From Dasania phycosphaerae (lineage in GTDB: Bacteria; Pseudomonadota; Gammaproteobacteria; Pseudomonadales; Dasaniaceae), in assembly GCF_026891035.1 (NCBI RefSeq), contig NZ_JAPTGG010000008.1, positions 124,001-188,000 of the forward strand: DNA of 64,000 bases, given 5' to 3'. A program made the translations under genes and the position numbers. The notes under the pieces were generated by a model. It was not told the DNA's origin. It saw only the letters and a list, made by a program, of their open reading frames with translations, and searched no databases. Of this stretch, positions 53,648-61,951 are shown in pieces (the first letter of the stretch is position 1; every line of letters begins with the position of its first letter).

Positions 53648-55375
53648 TCAGGCTGCGCTGGTTTGTGCCTTGGCGACACAACGATTGACCACATTAAGCA
53701 TGGCACGCATAGTCGCCTCTAATACATCCTGACTTTTGCCAACTCCGCACAGACGTTGGCCATCTATGTTAGCCTGTAAGTAGCACACCGCTTCGGCGCT
53801 GCTGCCGCTATGCTCACTGCTGGCTAGGGCATGTTCGGCATATTCCACCACCACTATATTTTTATTGATCTGCTCGCCTAAGGCTTTGGCAAAGCTCTCT
53901 ATGGCACCGCTGCCTTGTTGTTGTAGGTTCAGTGCTTGGCCCTGATGAATAAGAGTGGCTTGTAACTGCTCTGTATCATGCTCGCGGCTGAGTTGGTAAC
54001 TCTGTAACTGGTAGGCAGCAGGCTGTTGCCAGTAATGCTGCTCAAACAGCGCCGCTATGGTGCCAGGGCTAAGCTCACGCTTTTGACGTTCGGCTTCGGC
54101 CTGTACCAAGCTACTGAATTCTATTTGCAACCAGCGTGGCAATTGTAAGCCTTGCTGTTGTTCCATCACATAGGCTATGCCAGCCTTGCCCGATTGGCTG
54201 TTAATGCGTATGACCTCCTGATAAGAGCGCCCTAAATCGGCGGGGTCTATGGGCAAATAAGCGACTTGCCAAGGTTGCTGGGCGTCGTAATGTTTTAAGC
54301 ATTTATTAATCGCGTCCTGATGGCTGCCGGAAAAAGCAGTAAACACCAAATCACCTGCATAGGGGTGACGCGGGTGTACCGGTAATTGCGTACAGGCTTT
54401 AACGGTTTGGATAATTTTATCCATGTTGGCCAAGTCTAATTGCGGGTCTATGCCCTGGCTGTAAAGGTTCATGGCCATGGTGATGACATCCATATTGCCG
54501 GTACGCTCGCCATTACCCATTAAAGTGCCTTCTACTCGGTCGGCGCCAGCCATAACCCCTAGCTCGGCGGCAGCAACGGCACAGCCTCTATCGTTGTGGG
54601 TGTGCAGGCTAATGCTAAGAGCCTCACGTTGTTTAATATGCTGGCAAAACCACTCGATTTGGTCAGCGTAAATATTGGGTGTGCTTACTTCTACAGTGGC
54701 GGGTAAATTGATAATCACCGGCCGCTCAGGGCTGGGCTGCCACACATCTACCACGGCATCGCAAATTGCCACGGCAAAATCCAGTTCGGTGTTGGTAAAA
54801 CTTTCAGGTGAATACTCAAACTGCCAGTCCGTGGCCGGGTATTGCTGGGCCTGTTGTTTAATTAAGCGAGCGCCCTCAACCGCAATATCAATAATGCCCT
54901 GTTTGTCGAGTTGAAAAACCTGCTCGCGTTGCACCTTAGAGGTGGAGTTATACAAATGCACTATGGCTTTTTTGCAGCCCTGCAAGGCCTCAAAGGAACG
55001 CTTGATTAGAGCTGCGCGCGCAGGAGTTAAGATTTGTATGCGTACATCATCGGGTATTTTATTTTGCTCGATTAGCTCGCGTATAAAATCAAAATCGGTT
55101 TGCGAGGCAGCGGGAAAGCCTACTTCGATTTCTTTAAATCCTATAGCAACTAATAAATCAAACAGCTGGTGTTTTTGTGCAGGGGTCATGGGGTCTATCA
55201 ATGCTTGATTACCATCGCGTAAATCGACACTGCACCAAGTAGGCGCTTGTGTGATTTGCTGATTGGGCCACTGGCGCTGGGGTAGGTCTACTGTTGGGTA
55301 GGCGCAGTATTTCCTGTGATTAAAGGGGGCGTTATCAAAAGAGCGATGATTAGAAGGTGCGGCCTGTAGGGTCAT
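53648..55375 (-). CDS. leuA: 2-isopropylmalate synthase
   Basis: The first committed enzyme of leucine synthesis, joining acetyl-CoA and 2-oxoisovalerate. The 575-residue protein is the longer form found in pseudomonads and actinobacteria. It opens the TIM barrel with WCSVDLRDGNQALIDPM, has GFPAASQTDFDFIREL, LHTHNDRGCAVAAAELG with metal-binding histidines, and GNGERTGNMDV. A C-terminal leucine-sensing domain begins near residue 440. It diverges from an Lrp/AsnC-type regulator, which may control it. No leucine-rich leader peptide was seen. Confidence 0.96.
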   Translation of the reverse strand: MTLQAAPSNHRSFDNAPFNHRKYCAYPTVDLPQRQWPNQQITQAPTWCSVDLRDGNQALIDPMTPAQKHQLFDLLVAIGFKEIEVGFPAASQTDFDFIRELIEQNKIPDDVRIQILTPARAALIKRSFEALQGCKKAIVHLYNSTSKVQREQVFQLDKQGIIDIAVEGARLIKQQAQQYPATDWQFEYSPESFTNTELDFAVAICDAVVDVWQPSPERPVIINLPATVEVSTPNIYADQIEWFCQHIKQREALSISLHTHNDRGCAVAAAELGVMAGADRVEGTLMGNGERTGNMDVITMAMNLYSQGIDPQLDLANMDKIIQTVKACTQLPVHPRHPYAGDLVFTAFSGSHQDAINKCLKHYDAQQPWQVAYLPIDPADLGRSYQEVIRINSQSGKAGIAYVMEQQQGLQLPRWLQIEFSSLVQAEAERQKRELSPGTIAALFEQHYWQQPAAYQLQSYQLSREHDTEQLQATLIHQGQALNLQQQGSGAIESFAKALGEQINKNIVVVEYAEHALASSEHSGSSAEAVCYLQANIDGQRLCGVGKSQDVLEATMRAMLNVVNRCVAKAQTSAA

Positions 55376-55427
55376 GTTAGCTACTCGTGCTGGTTGCTGT
55401 AATGCGAATAAGTATAAAGAAACAGCA

Positions 55428-55456
55428 TTAGCGAATGATTGTTATTGTTGTGCTAA
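55428..55456. promoter_or_regulatory. possible operator between leuA and the Lrp/AsnC gene
   Basis: TTAGC (55428-55432) and GCTAA (55452-55456) face each other around an AT-rich 19-base spacer in the divergent intergenic region. The two half-sites are about two helical turns apart, the kind of spacing used by Lrp-type dimers. The match is short and weak. Confidence 0.3.
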
Positions 55457-55530
55457 TTTCATTAATAAATAGACATAGTCACTAATAACTAGTATTTATA
55501 TGAATGTATTCTCTAATTTATGGTGTTTCT

Positions 55531-56037
55531 ATGGTTAAGTTAGATGCTATTGATAAGCATATTTTAAGTTTGATGCAACGCGATGGCCGTATGAGTAATT
55601 TGGAGCTGGCGGATAAGGTAGGGCTTTCACCCACGCCTTGTTCGCGGCGGGTTAAACGCTTAGAAGAGTCGGGGATTATCGACAGCCATGTCACCCTTCT
55701 TAATCAAAGGGCGTTGGGCTTGAAGCTGACGGCGATATTGAGTATTAGCATGGATAAGCACACCCCCGAGCGGTTTGAGCATTTTGAGGCAGCTATTGCC
55801 GATTTTCCTGAGGTGGTGGAGTGTAATATTGTGACCGGCCAGGCTGCTGACTATATGTTGAAAGTCGTGGTGCCCGATATGGAGTATTACGAGGAGTTTT
55901 TATTGGGGCGTTTAACCCGTATAGAAGGGGTGACCGGTGTGCATAGTAGTTTTGTGTTGCGTTCAGTAATACGCAAGACCGCGCTGCCGCTGGAACCCTA
56001 TCAGCCACGGCCTGCTAAGAAAAGTCGCCGTGGATAG
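55531..56037 (+). CDS. Lrp/AsnC family transcriptional regulator
   Basis: A 168-residue regulator. The N-terminal helix-turn-helix is LDAIDKHILSLMQRDGRMSN then LADKVGLSPTPCSRRVKRLE. The C-terminal RAM/AsnC ligand domain has VVECNIVTGQAADYMLKVVV and LTRIEGVTGVHSSFVLR. I chose the ATG at 55531 (MVKLDAID), the usual family start, over one at 55504. It diverges from leuA, so leucine or a related amino acid is a reasonable ligand, and autoregulation is common in the family. Confidence 0.93.
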   Translation: MVKLDAIDKHILSLMQRDGRMSNLELADKVGLSPTPCSRRVKRLEESGIIDSHVTLLNQRALGLKLTAILSISMDKHTPERFEHFEAAIADFPEVVECNIVTGQAADYMLKVVVPDMEYYEEFLLGRLTRIEGVTGVHSSFVLRSVIRKTALPLEPYQPRPAKKSRRG

Positions 56038-56154
56038 TGCGGGCTTATAAATGTATTGCTAGCTAAGAGTGTGTTTTTAATACAGGCTATAACTTATAGT
56101 TAGATGGCATAAGTCTGCACCTTGGTACAGTGCTCGCTGGGGCGCAAAGCTACG

Positions 56155-56200
56155 CGTTTAGGCGGTGTTAGCCTAAATATAGCTCATACTCGCCTAAACG
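56155..56200. promoter_or_regulatory. overlapping inverted repeats upstream of DUF6316 gene
   Basis: CGTTTAGGCG (56155-56164) is perfectly complementary to CGCCTAAACG (56191-56200). The inner TTTAGGC of the first arm can instead pair with GCCTAAA at 56171-56177. Two mutually exclusive stems of 10 and 7 bp are therefore possible. This could be an RNA switch, or three half-sites of a DNA-binding protein. Confidence 0.4.
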
Positions 56201-56293
56201 TTATTAGAGCAAATACGTATAGGCAATGAGGCATAAATATTCCTACACTTAGGCTGTGAGCTGGTATATGCAGTAAATGATGGGGATAGAGTT

Positions 56294-56482
56294 ATGGAGC
56301 AGCGCCAAGGTGAACAAAATAATACGCATTGCCGGGCCAAACGTTTTTATCAAATAAATGATGAATGGTTTTTTGCTACCCGCGAGCAGCTGCAGGTAGG
56401 TCCCTTTGCCAGTTTGGAAGAGGCCGAAATGCAGCTGAACTTCTTTTTACGGCATGCGGCAGAAGGTATTCAAGCGGGTTAG
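56294..56482 (+). CDS. DUF6316 family small protein
   Basis: A 62-residue soluble protein with the pattern RAKRFYQINDEWFFATREQ and VGPFASLEEAEMQLNFFLRH, shared by a family common in Pseudomonas and allies (DUF6316). The function is unknown. The aromatic-rich first half resembles small beta-sheet domains that read nucleic acid or protein partners, but this is only an impression. A GGGGATAGAG site precedes the ATG. Confidence 0.8.
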   Translation: MEQRQGEQNNTHCRAKRFYQINDEWFFATREQLQVGPFASLEEAEMQLNFFLRHAAEGIQAG

Positions 56483-56653
56483 TGCGCTACTTAACTGGCC
56501 ATAATTGCTGCCTGCGGCAGTGCAGGACTCTAGAGTATATGACTGCGGGGATGTTAAACTGCGGGGCGTAACTATTTTGACTGAACTAGTCTGCCTGATC
56601 TGGTCTGCCTGATTTTGGTATGCCTAATCTGACTTGCCGCAAAGAGACCCGTA

Positions 56654-56995
56654 ATGAGTGAATCCACTGCTAACCCCATTCCCGAAACAGCCCCCGAAGA
56701 AGACCTGAGAACCAAGCTTAATCGCGAAACCTCCAAAATCAGCTGGCACGAGCTGCAAAAATTTTATGCCAAAGGGGCGGTAATAGGCGTTGCTGCCGGT
56801 ATGGATTTAATCGAGGTGGGCGTGCAAATCTCAGCGGATAATAAAACCTTGGTACAGCAATGGCTAGCCGACGGCAGTATTTCACAGGTTAATGACCAGC
56901 AGGCTCAGGCCTGGTATGAGCAAGAGCAAATGCTTTGGGCAGTAGTGATTATGCCTTGGGTATTGGTGCAGCCAGTGGTTGAGGCCAGCGAGTAG
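56654..56995 (+). CDS. DUF2288 family protein
   Basis: A 113-residue soluble protein with LRTKLNRETSKISWHELQKF, FYAKGAVIGVAAGMDLIEVG and WLADGSISQVNDQQAQAWYE, typical of DUF2288, a family of unknown function in gammaproteobacteria and cyanobacteria. The first 20 residues are polar and probably flexible. The last base of its stop overlaps the following GTG start. Confidence 0.85.
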   Translation: MSESTANPIPETAPEEDLRTKLNRETSKISWHELQKFYAKGAVIGVAAGMDLIEVGVQISADNKTLVQQWLADGSISQVNDQQAQAWYEQEQMLWAVVIMPWVLVQPVVEASE

Positions 56996-57264
56996 TGACT
57001 GCCCGAGCCGATTGCCACTTGGCTATACAGCAGCAGCTAAGCGCTATTTTTAGCGCCCTCAAACAGGGCCGTGATGTGCCACCTGCACAGCGCTACCGCT
57101 GCGAAGGCTATATGCAGGCGGCGCTGCAATTGGCGGCGATTACCGAGGCTGAGCTGTTGCTCTTACAGCAGCAGAGTTACCGCGAGGTTTACGGCGAGGA
57201 TGCCGCTGAGCCTATGGAAGTAGGGCGCCTAAGCCTAAAAATGGTGAAGGCGCCGGTCAAGTAG
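56995..57264 (+). CDS. small protein coupled to the DUF2288 gene
   Basis: An 89-residue helical protein with a GTG start that shares one base with the preceding stop. Recognisable stretches are LAIQQQLSAIFSALKQGRDV, PPAQRYRCEGYMQAALQLAA and YREVYGEDAAEPMEVG. I do not know its family. Coupling to DUF2288 and codon use suggest it is a real gene. It converges on pdxJ. Confidence 0.65.
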   Translation: MTARADCHLAIQQQLSAIFSALKQGRDVPPAQRYRCEGYMQAALQLAAITEAELLLLQQQSYREVYGEDAAEPMEVGRLSLKMVKAPVK

Positions 57265-57267
57265 CGG

Positions 57268-58032
57268 CTATTTACCCAGGCAGGCCTGATAAGCTTTTAT
57301 CGCTTTTTCCAAACCCATGTCAATGGCATCTACGGTTAAAAAATGGCCTATAGATACTTCCAGTAAATTGGGTACCGTGGCAAATTTTTTCAGGTTATGC
57401 AGGTTTAAGTCGTGACCGGCATTCAAGCCTAGGCCTAAATCGGCGGCTAGTTCAGCGGCTTGATAAAACTGTTGAAAAACCGCTTCTACGTTTTGATTTT
57501 TTTCTACTGCCGCGGCATAGGGGCCGGTGTATAGCTCTATGCGGTCACTGCCTGTCTGTTTGGCTAGTTTAATTTGTTCCGGGTCAGGGTCCATAAACAG
57601 GCTGACTCGTATACCCAGTGATTGTAGCTCGGCAATAATAGGGGCAACCTGATCGCCGGTTTGGGTTAAGTCAAAACCGTGGTCAGAGGTTAGTTGTTGG
57701 TCGCTGTCGGGCACCAAGGTGCATTGCGCGGGTTTGATTTCGCGTACTAATTCCATAAAGCCGGGGTAGTCCGAAACCCCTTTGCGGTCGCTTTTCATGG
57801 GCGCGGCTAAGGGGTTGCCCTCTATATTAAATTCTACGTTCAAAATTTTAGCTAAGGCAAAGCAGTCGTCGGCGCGTATATGGCGTTGGTCAGGCCTGGG
57901 GTGTACGGTAATGCCATCGGCACCGTAGGTTATGCAGCGCAGCGCATGTTCACAAACATTGGGGTGTTCGGTGTCGCGGGAGTTGCGTATCAGGGCAATT
58001 TTGTTCAGGTTAACGCTTAGGTCTGTGCTCAT
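57268..58032 (-). CDS. pdxJ: pyridoxine 5'-phosphate synthase
   Basis: Joins 1-deoxyxylulose 5-phosphate with 3-amino-2-oxopropyl phosphate to make pyridoxine 5'-phosphate. The 254-residue TIM barrel has VNLNKIALIRNSRDTEHPN, GADGITVHPRPDQRHIRADD, CTLVPDSDQQLTSDHGFDL and LGLNAGHDLNLHNL, all normal for the family. It is not in the usual place between recO and acpS, which lie near 28800 in this window. Confidence 0.96.
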   Translation of the reverse strand: MSTDLSVNLNKIALIRNSRDTEHPNVCEHALRCITYGADGITVHPRPDQRHIRADDCFALAKILNVEFNIEGNPLAAPMKSDRKGVSDYPGFMELVREIKPAQCTLVPDSDQQLTSDHGFDLTQTGDQVAPIIAELQSLGIRVSLFMDPDPEQIKLAKQTGSDRIELYTGPYAAAVEKNQNVEAVFQQFYQAAELAADLGLGLNAGHDLNLHNLKKFATVPNLLEVSIGHFLTVDAIDMGLEKAIKAYQACLGK

Positions 58033-58036
58033 GGTG

Positions 58037-58624
58037 TTATAAAATCTCTACAGATTCGAGAATAATGGCTTTGATGGGTAGGTTTTCAAAGCCAGGAATT
58101 GCTTCAGTGGGTTGTTTACTAATACTTTGCGCTACATGCTGGCCTGCTATCACCTCACCAAATACCGCGTAGCCTAGCTTGCTGCCGCGTTTATCCAGGC
58201 TGCTGTTCATGCGCAGGTTAATATAAAACTGCGAGGTGGCACTGTCGGGCTCTTCAGTGCGGGCCATAGCGACCGTCCATCTGTCATTGTATAGGCCGTT
58301 GCCCGACTCGTTGACTATAGGGTCTTTTACCGCCTTGCGTTCAAACTCTTCAGTATCGGCGTCGTAGCTAAAGCCGCCGCCCTGTATTACAAAGCGTTTT
58401 TTAACACGGTGAAAAATGGTGTTGTTATAAAAGCCAGACTTGGCGTAGTCCAAAAAGTTAGCCACAGTGATAGGGGCTTTTTGGGGGTATAGCCGTATAG
58501 TAATGTCGCCCATGCTGGTATGCAGTATTACCTGGGGGTCTTTGCCGCTAGCTGGTTCAGCTAGGCTGTATAAGCTGCTTGTTAGCAAGGTGGCGCATAG
58601 TAACAGTCGTATCAATTTCATCAT
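58037..58624 (-). CDS. secreted cyclophilin-type peptidyl-prolyl isomerase
   Basis: A periplasmic PpiA-like isomerase of 195 residues that assists folding of exported proteins. A signal peptide spans residues 1-22 (MMKLIRLLLCATLLTSSLYS, cut near LAE). The cyclophilin domain has GDITIRLYPQKAPITVANFL, FHRVKKRFVIQGGGF, MARTEEPDSATSQFYINL and GYAVFGEVIAG. It is four bases downstream of the same-strand neighbour pdxJ in reading order, so these likely share a transcript. Confidence 0.93.
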   Translation of the reverse strand: MMKLIRLLLCATLLTSSLYSLAEPASGKDPQVILHTSMGDITIRLYPQKAPITVANFLDYAKSGFYNNTIFHRVKKRFVIQGGGFSYDADTEEFERKAVKDPIVNESGNGLYNDRWTVAMARTEEPDSATSQFYINLRMNSSLDKRGSKLGYAVFGEVIAGQHVAQSISKQPTEAIPGFENLPIKAIILESVEIL

Positions 58625-58661
58625 TAAAAATCGTTTAAAGTGCTGGCAGTGATAAGTGGGC

Positions 58662-59366
58662 TTAGGCCCACTCAGAAGATTTTGAAGGCCATAGGCGTGG
58701 TACTAATAAGGTAATAAATACACCGATTAATACCGCAAAGGCGCCATTTAAAAAAGCATCGTTGTCTAGCTTGTCGTTAAGATGTTGGTTGTCAGTAGTT
58801 AGCATGTCTACTTTGTTTTGCAATTCTTGCGTTTGTTGCAATAAGGTTTGGTTTTCGCTGTTGAGGCGAATGGCGTTGGCTGAAATAGCTTTTATCTCAG
58901 CGAGTTCTTGCTCGCTATTTTGTTGAGATTTACTGAGCTGGGCTACCGCAGCCTTAGCGGCTTTATATTTGTTGTTGATTTCATTGAGCTCTTTTTTAAG
59001 CTCGGAGCTTTGTGTTTTTAGCTTGGCGTTTTGTAAATTGAGGCTTTCTAATTGCGAGCGCGCCGAAGGCTCATCTGATAAATATTGCGTTTGTATCCAG
59101 CCCTCTATGCCGTCTTGGGTTTTAACACGGCTATAATCTTCATCTTCAGAAACCTCTAGCAAGGTTAAAGGCGTGCCGCTGACCAAACCTTTGTGCACTA
59201 TGCGATGCTTATAGCTTTGCCCGCTGCGCAAGGGCACAAAAAGGGTGTCACGAATGTAGCGGGTTTCTTGGCTATAAACCTGGCTGCTGGCAAACAAACT
59301 ACTAAAAGCCACTAAACTGGCCAAGGTGAAAGAGAGTAAATGGGTGCTTAGCAATTTCACAATCAT
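58662..59366 (-). CDS. TIGR04211 family SH3 domain envelope protein
   Basis: A 234-residue envelope protein. It has a signal peptide (about 1-33), a bacterial SH3 domain at 35-100 (TRYIRDTLFVPLRSGQSYKH, WIQTQYLSDEP), a long coiled coil from about 103-205, and one C-terminal membrane helix near 207-226 (FLNGAFAVLIGVFITLLVP) followed by basic residues. This is the layout of E. coli YgiM. The role is unknown, and an anchoring or peptidoglycan-sensing function is usually supposed. Confidence 0.9.
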   Translation of the reverse strand: MIVKLLSTHLLSFTLASLVAFSSLFASSQVYSQETRYIRDTLFVPLRSGQSYKHRIVHKGLVSGTPLTLLEVSEDEDYSRVKTQDGIEGWIQTQYLSDEPSARSQLESLNLQNAKLKTQSSELKKELNEINNKYKAAKAAVAQLSKSQQNSEQELAEIKAISANAIRLNSENQTLLQQTQELQNKVDMLTTDNQHLNDKLDNDAFLNGAFAVLIGVFITLLVPRLWPSKSSEWA

Positions 59367-59421
59367 TTCCTAGGGTTGGTTTTTATTATTGTATGATTCA
59401 TTAAAGGGTAGTAAAGCGTTG

Positions 59422-60138
59422 TTACATTTCGTTAAAGATGTCATCACTCTTTAAATGAGTCAATTTTTGTATGTGATGCAGTAGGTAAAATAAAGCAGCC
59501 ACTAGCACTAAAGTGCTGGGTAGCGCGATAACAGGAAAGCTTAGTGCGGTCATTTTACCCAGCTCCTCAGTGAATTCAACTGTACCAGGCTGGCTCACCA
59601 GTATCACTTTGGCCAGTACATAATTGAGTACGGAGGATAAAAAGAAAGAACCCGCCACCATGTAGGAGGCATGAGCTAATTTTTGTTCGAAAATGTGGCT
59701 GTTGTTATAGCTTTCCAAAGCGACTTTAACTTTGTTTATTTGCAGCACCTGGTCATTAAAGAGAAAGGTTTTTACCAGAGGGTAGCGGGTGCGCATAGAG
59801 TAAAGTGTGGCTAGGCCAAATAGTGCGGGTATGGCTGCCTCTTTGATAGCGATGTATTTAGGGTCTAGTTGTAGCAGGCTCATGCCGCCGGTCATAATAA
59901 CGCTGAATATACCCAGCGCTGAGAAAAAGTTCGCCTTGCGGGTGCTGATAAACTCGCGCACGCCATAGCCTATAGGAAAGGCCAGCGCCACAACTATGGC
60001 GTATACCGGCCCCAGGTATTCTTCACTGCTGAGCTTGGTGAGTATTAGCGTGGGGATAATGATATTAAAGCCTATATTGGCGAGCATATTGCCGGGCTTT
60101 TGTTGCTTATTGGCATTGTTATTTGAAACTGAATCCAC
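59422..60138 (-). CDS. VC0807-like integral membrane protein
   Basis: A 238-residue protein with about six membrane helices (near 18-38, 45-62, 72-90, 97-113, 155-180 and 200-222). It resembles the VC0807 family, distantly related to intracellular septation protein A. The central PALFGLATLYSMRTRYPLVK is typical. The start is GTG with a GGGAG site eleven bases upstream. Function unknown. It precedes the SH3 protein on the same strand by 55 bases. Confidence 0.8.
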   Translation of the reverse strand: MDSVSNNNANKQQKPGNMLANIGFNIIIPTLILTKLSSEEYLGPVYAIVVALAFPIGYGVREFISTRKANFFSALGIFSVIMTGGMSLLQLDPKYIAIKEAAIPALFGLATLYSMRTRYPLVKTFLFNDQVLQINKVKVALESYNNSHIFEQKLAHASYMVAGSFFLSSVLNYVLAKVILVSQPGTVEFTEELGKMTALSFPVIALPSTLVLVAALFYLLHHIQKLTHLKSDDIFNEM

Positions 60139-60337
60139 GGTGTTGCGTCTCCCTGCTTAAATACTTGTCGGTGATTAATACTAAGTACTTAGCCATTTAC
60201 TGTACAAAGTTTTGCCGTAAGGCTTGATTAATCGGTTACTATACGGGCTTTGCGGGTGTCGCTCCAGTGAGATTTTGAGGCCTGTGCTGCAAAAATAACC
60301 CTTGCTACATCCCGCTTGCCATTTGGAGTAAATCTTT

Positions 60338-61165
60338 TTGTTAGTAGACCTACATTGCCACACTACCGCCTCTGATGGCGGCATGCCCGCCAGCGAGCTA
60401 GTGTTGCGCGCCGTGGATAGAGGGGTGGAGCTATTGGCCATTACCGATCACGATACCTTGGACGGTTATTTGGCGGTACAAGAGCAAAGCTGCTCGTCCA
60501 GCATAGACCTCATGCCCGGTATAGAGTTCTCCAGTGTATGGGGTAAAACCGGGGTTCATATTGTAGGCCTTAATATGGATGTCCAGCACCCACAATTATT
60601 GGCGGGGGTGGCCCAGCAAAAACTCGCCCGCCAGCAGCGTGCTGAGATGATAGGTCAGCGCTTAGCCAAAAAGGGCTATCAGGGCTGTTACCAGGGCGCG
60701 CAGGCGTTAGCCGGTAGCAGCCAGTTAGGGCGACCTCATTTTGCCCAATACTTGGTCAATCAGGGTTATGTTAGCTCTATGCAACAGGCTTTTAAGCGTT
60801 ATTTAGGCGCGGGCAAGGTGGGTGATGTGAAGGCGACCTGGGCCGATATGGCTACCGTGGTGCAGTGGATTACCGCCAGCGGCGGGGTGGCGGTATTAGC
60901 CCACCCACTGCACTATAAAATGACGGCCACCAAATTGCGGGCACTGATTAGTGATTTTAAAGCCGCGGGCGGCCAGGCCATAGAGGTGGTTAGCGGCGTG
61001 TTGCCCAACGATAAAGTGCAGCACTTAGCCCAGCTAGCTCAGCAATTTGAGCTTTATGCCTCCTGCGGCAGTGATTTTCACCACCCCGATACACAATGGG
61101 GCGATATAGGTAAAATGTCGCCCTTGCCCAGCCAGTGCCAGCCAGTATGGCAGCTGTGGCAATAG
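60338..61165 (+). CDS. PHP-domain 5'-3' exonuclease/phosphoesterase (RNase AM type)
   Basis: A 275-residue metal-dependent PHP phosphoesterase like E. coli YciV/RNase AM, which trims 5' ends of RNA fragments and hydrolyses 3',5'-bisnucleotides. Metal motifs are DLHCHTTASDG, ITDHDTLDGY, AHPLHY and GSDFHHPDTQWGD. The start is TTG with a GGAG site nine bases upstream. It is followed by yciO and scpAB, a long-conserved order. Confidence 0.9.
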   Translation: MLVDLHCHTTASDGGMPASELVLRAVDRGVELLAITDHDTLDGYLAVQEQSCSSSIDLMPGIEFSSVWGKTGVHIVGLNMDVQHPQLLAGVAQQKLARQQRAEMIGQRLAKKGYQGCYQGAQALAGSSQLGRPHFAQYLVNQGYVSSMQQAFKRYLGAGKVGDVKATWADMATVVQWITASGGVAVLAHPLHYKMTATKLRALISDFKAAGGQAIEVVSGVLPNDKVQHLAQLAQQFELYASCGSDFHHPDTQWGDIGKMSPLPSQCQPVWQLWQ

Positions 61166-61184
61166 ATTTTAATAAGGAATAGCC

Positions 61185-61811
61185 ATGAGTCAGTTTTTTC
61201 AAATCCATCCTGAAAACCCCCAAAAGCGATTAATTAGCCAGGCAGCGGATATTATTCGCAGTGGTGGGGTGGTGGTTTACCCCACCGATTCGGGCTATGC
61301 CCTAGGTTGCCAGTTAGAGCAAAAAAACGCCTTAGAGCGCATACGCCGTATCCGGCGCCTAGACGAAAAGCATAACTTCACGCTTATGTGCCGCGATCTA
61401 TCTGAGCTTAGTATTTATGCAAGGGTGGATAACGTAGCCTTTAGGGCGGTGAAAAATCACACCCCTGGCCCCTATACTTTTATCTTAAAGGCCACTTCTG
61501 AAGTGCCTCGCCGTTTAATGCAAAGCAAGCGTAAAACCATAGGTTTGCGGGTGCCGGCCAATCCCATAGCGCTAGAGCTGCTAAATGAGCTCAACCAGCC
61601 CATGATGAGCGTCACCATGATTTTACCCGGCGAGACGCTACCGCTTACCGACCCCTATGATATACGCCAAACCTTGGAACACGAGCTGGACTTGGTGATA
61701 GACGGCGGCTACTGCGGCATGGAGCCTACCAGCGTGATAGATATGTCCGACGAGGAATGGACGATACTCAGGCGTGGTCTGGGTGATGTGGAGCAATTCG
61801 AGGCGGTTTAG
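61185..61811 (+). CDS. yciO: YciO/Sua5-like threonylcarbamoyl-AMP synthase family protein
   Basis: A 208-residue YrdC-fold protein. It has GGVVVYPTDSGYALGCQL, ERIRRIRRLDEKHNFTLMCR, GPYTFILKATSEVPRRLM and TIGLRVPANPIALELL. This belongs to the YciO branch, whose role in t6A synthesis is weak or uncertain compared with TsaC. An AAGGA site precedes the ATG. It sits 19 bases after the PHP gene. Confidence 0.92.
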   Translation: MSQFFQIHPENPQKRLISQAADIIRSGGVVVYPTDSGYALGCQLEQKNALERIRRIRRLDEKHNFTLMCRDLSELSIYARVDNVAFRAVKNHTPGPYTFILKATSEVPRRLMQSKRKTIGLRVPANPIALELLNELNQPMMSVTMILPGETLPLTDPYDIRQTLEHELDLVIDGGYCGMEPTSVIDMSDEEWTILRRGLGDVEQFEAV

Positions 61812-61870
61812 GTTTGAGGCTGCTACTACAGCCGCTAAAATTAGCGCTGTGATGCCCGGCTAGATCTCGG

Positions 61871-61876
61871 TATAAT
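61871..61876 (+). promoter_or_regulatory. possible -10 box for scpAB
   Basis: A perfect TATAAT stands 75 bases before the scpA GTG. The -35 region 17 bases upstream (TGTGAT) is poor. Confidence 0.35.
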
Positions 61877-61951
61877 CGCCAACTATTTGAAGGGGCAGTA
61901 TAGCCCTGCCTTAGCCCATTGAAGTAAGCAGCAGCGAGACAACAATAAACC

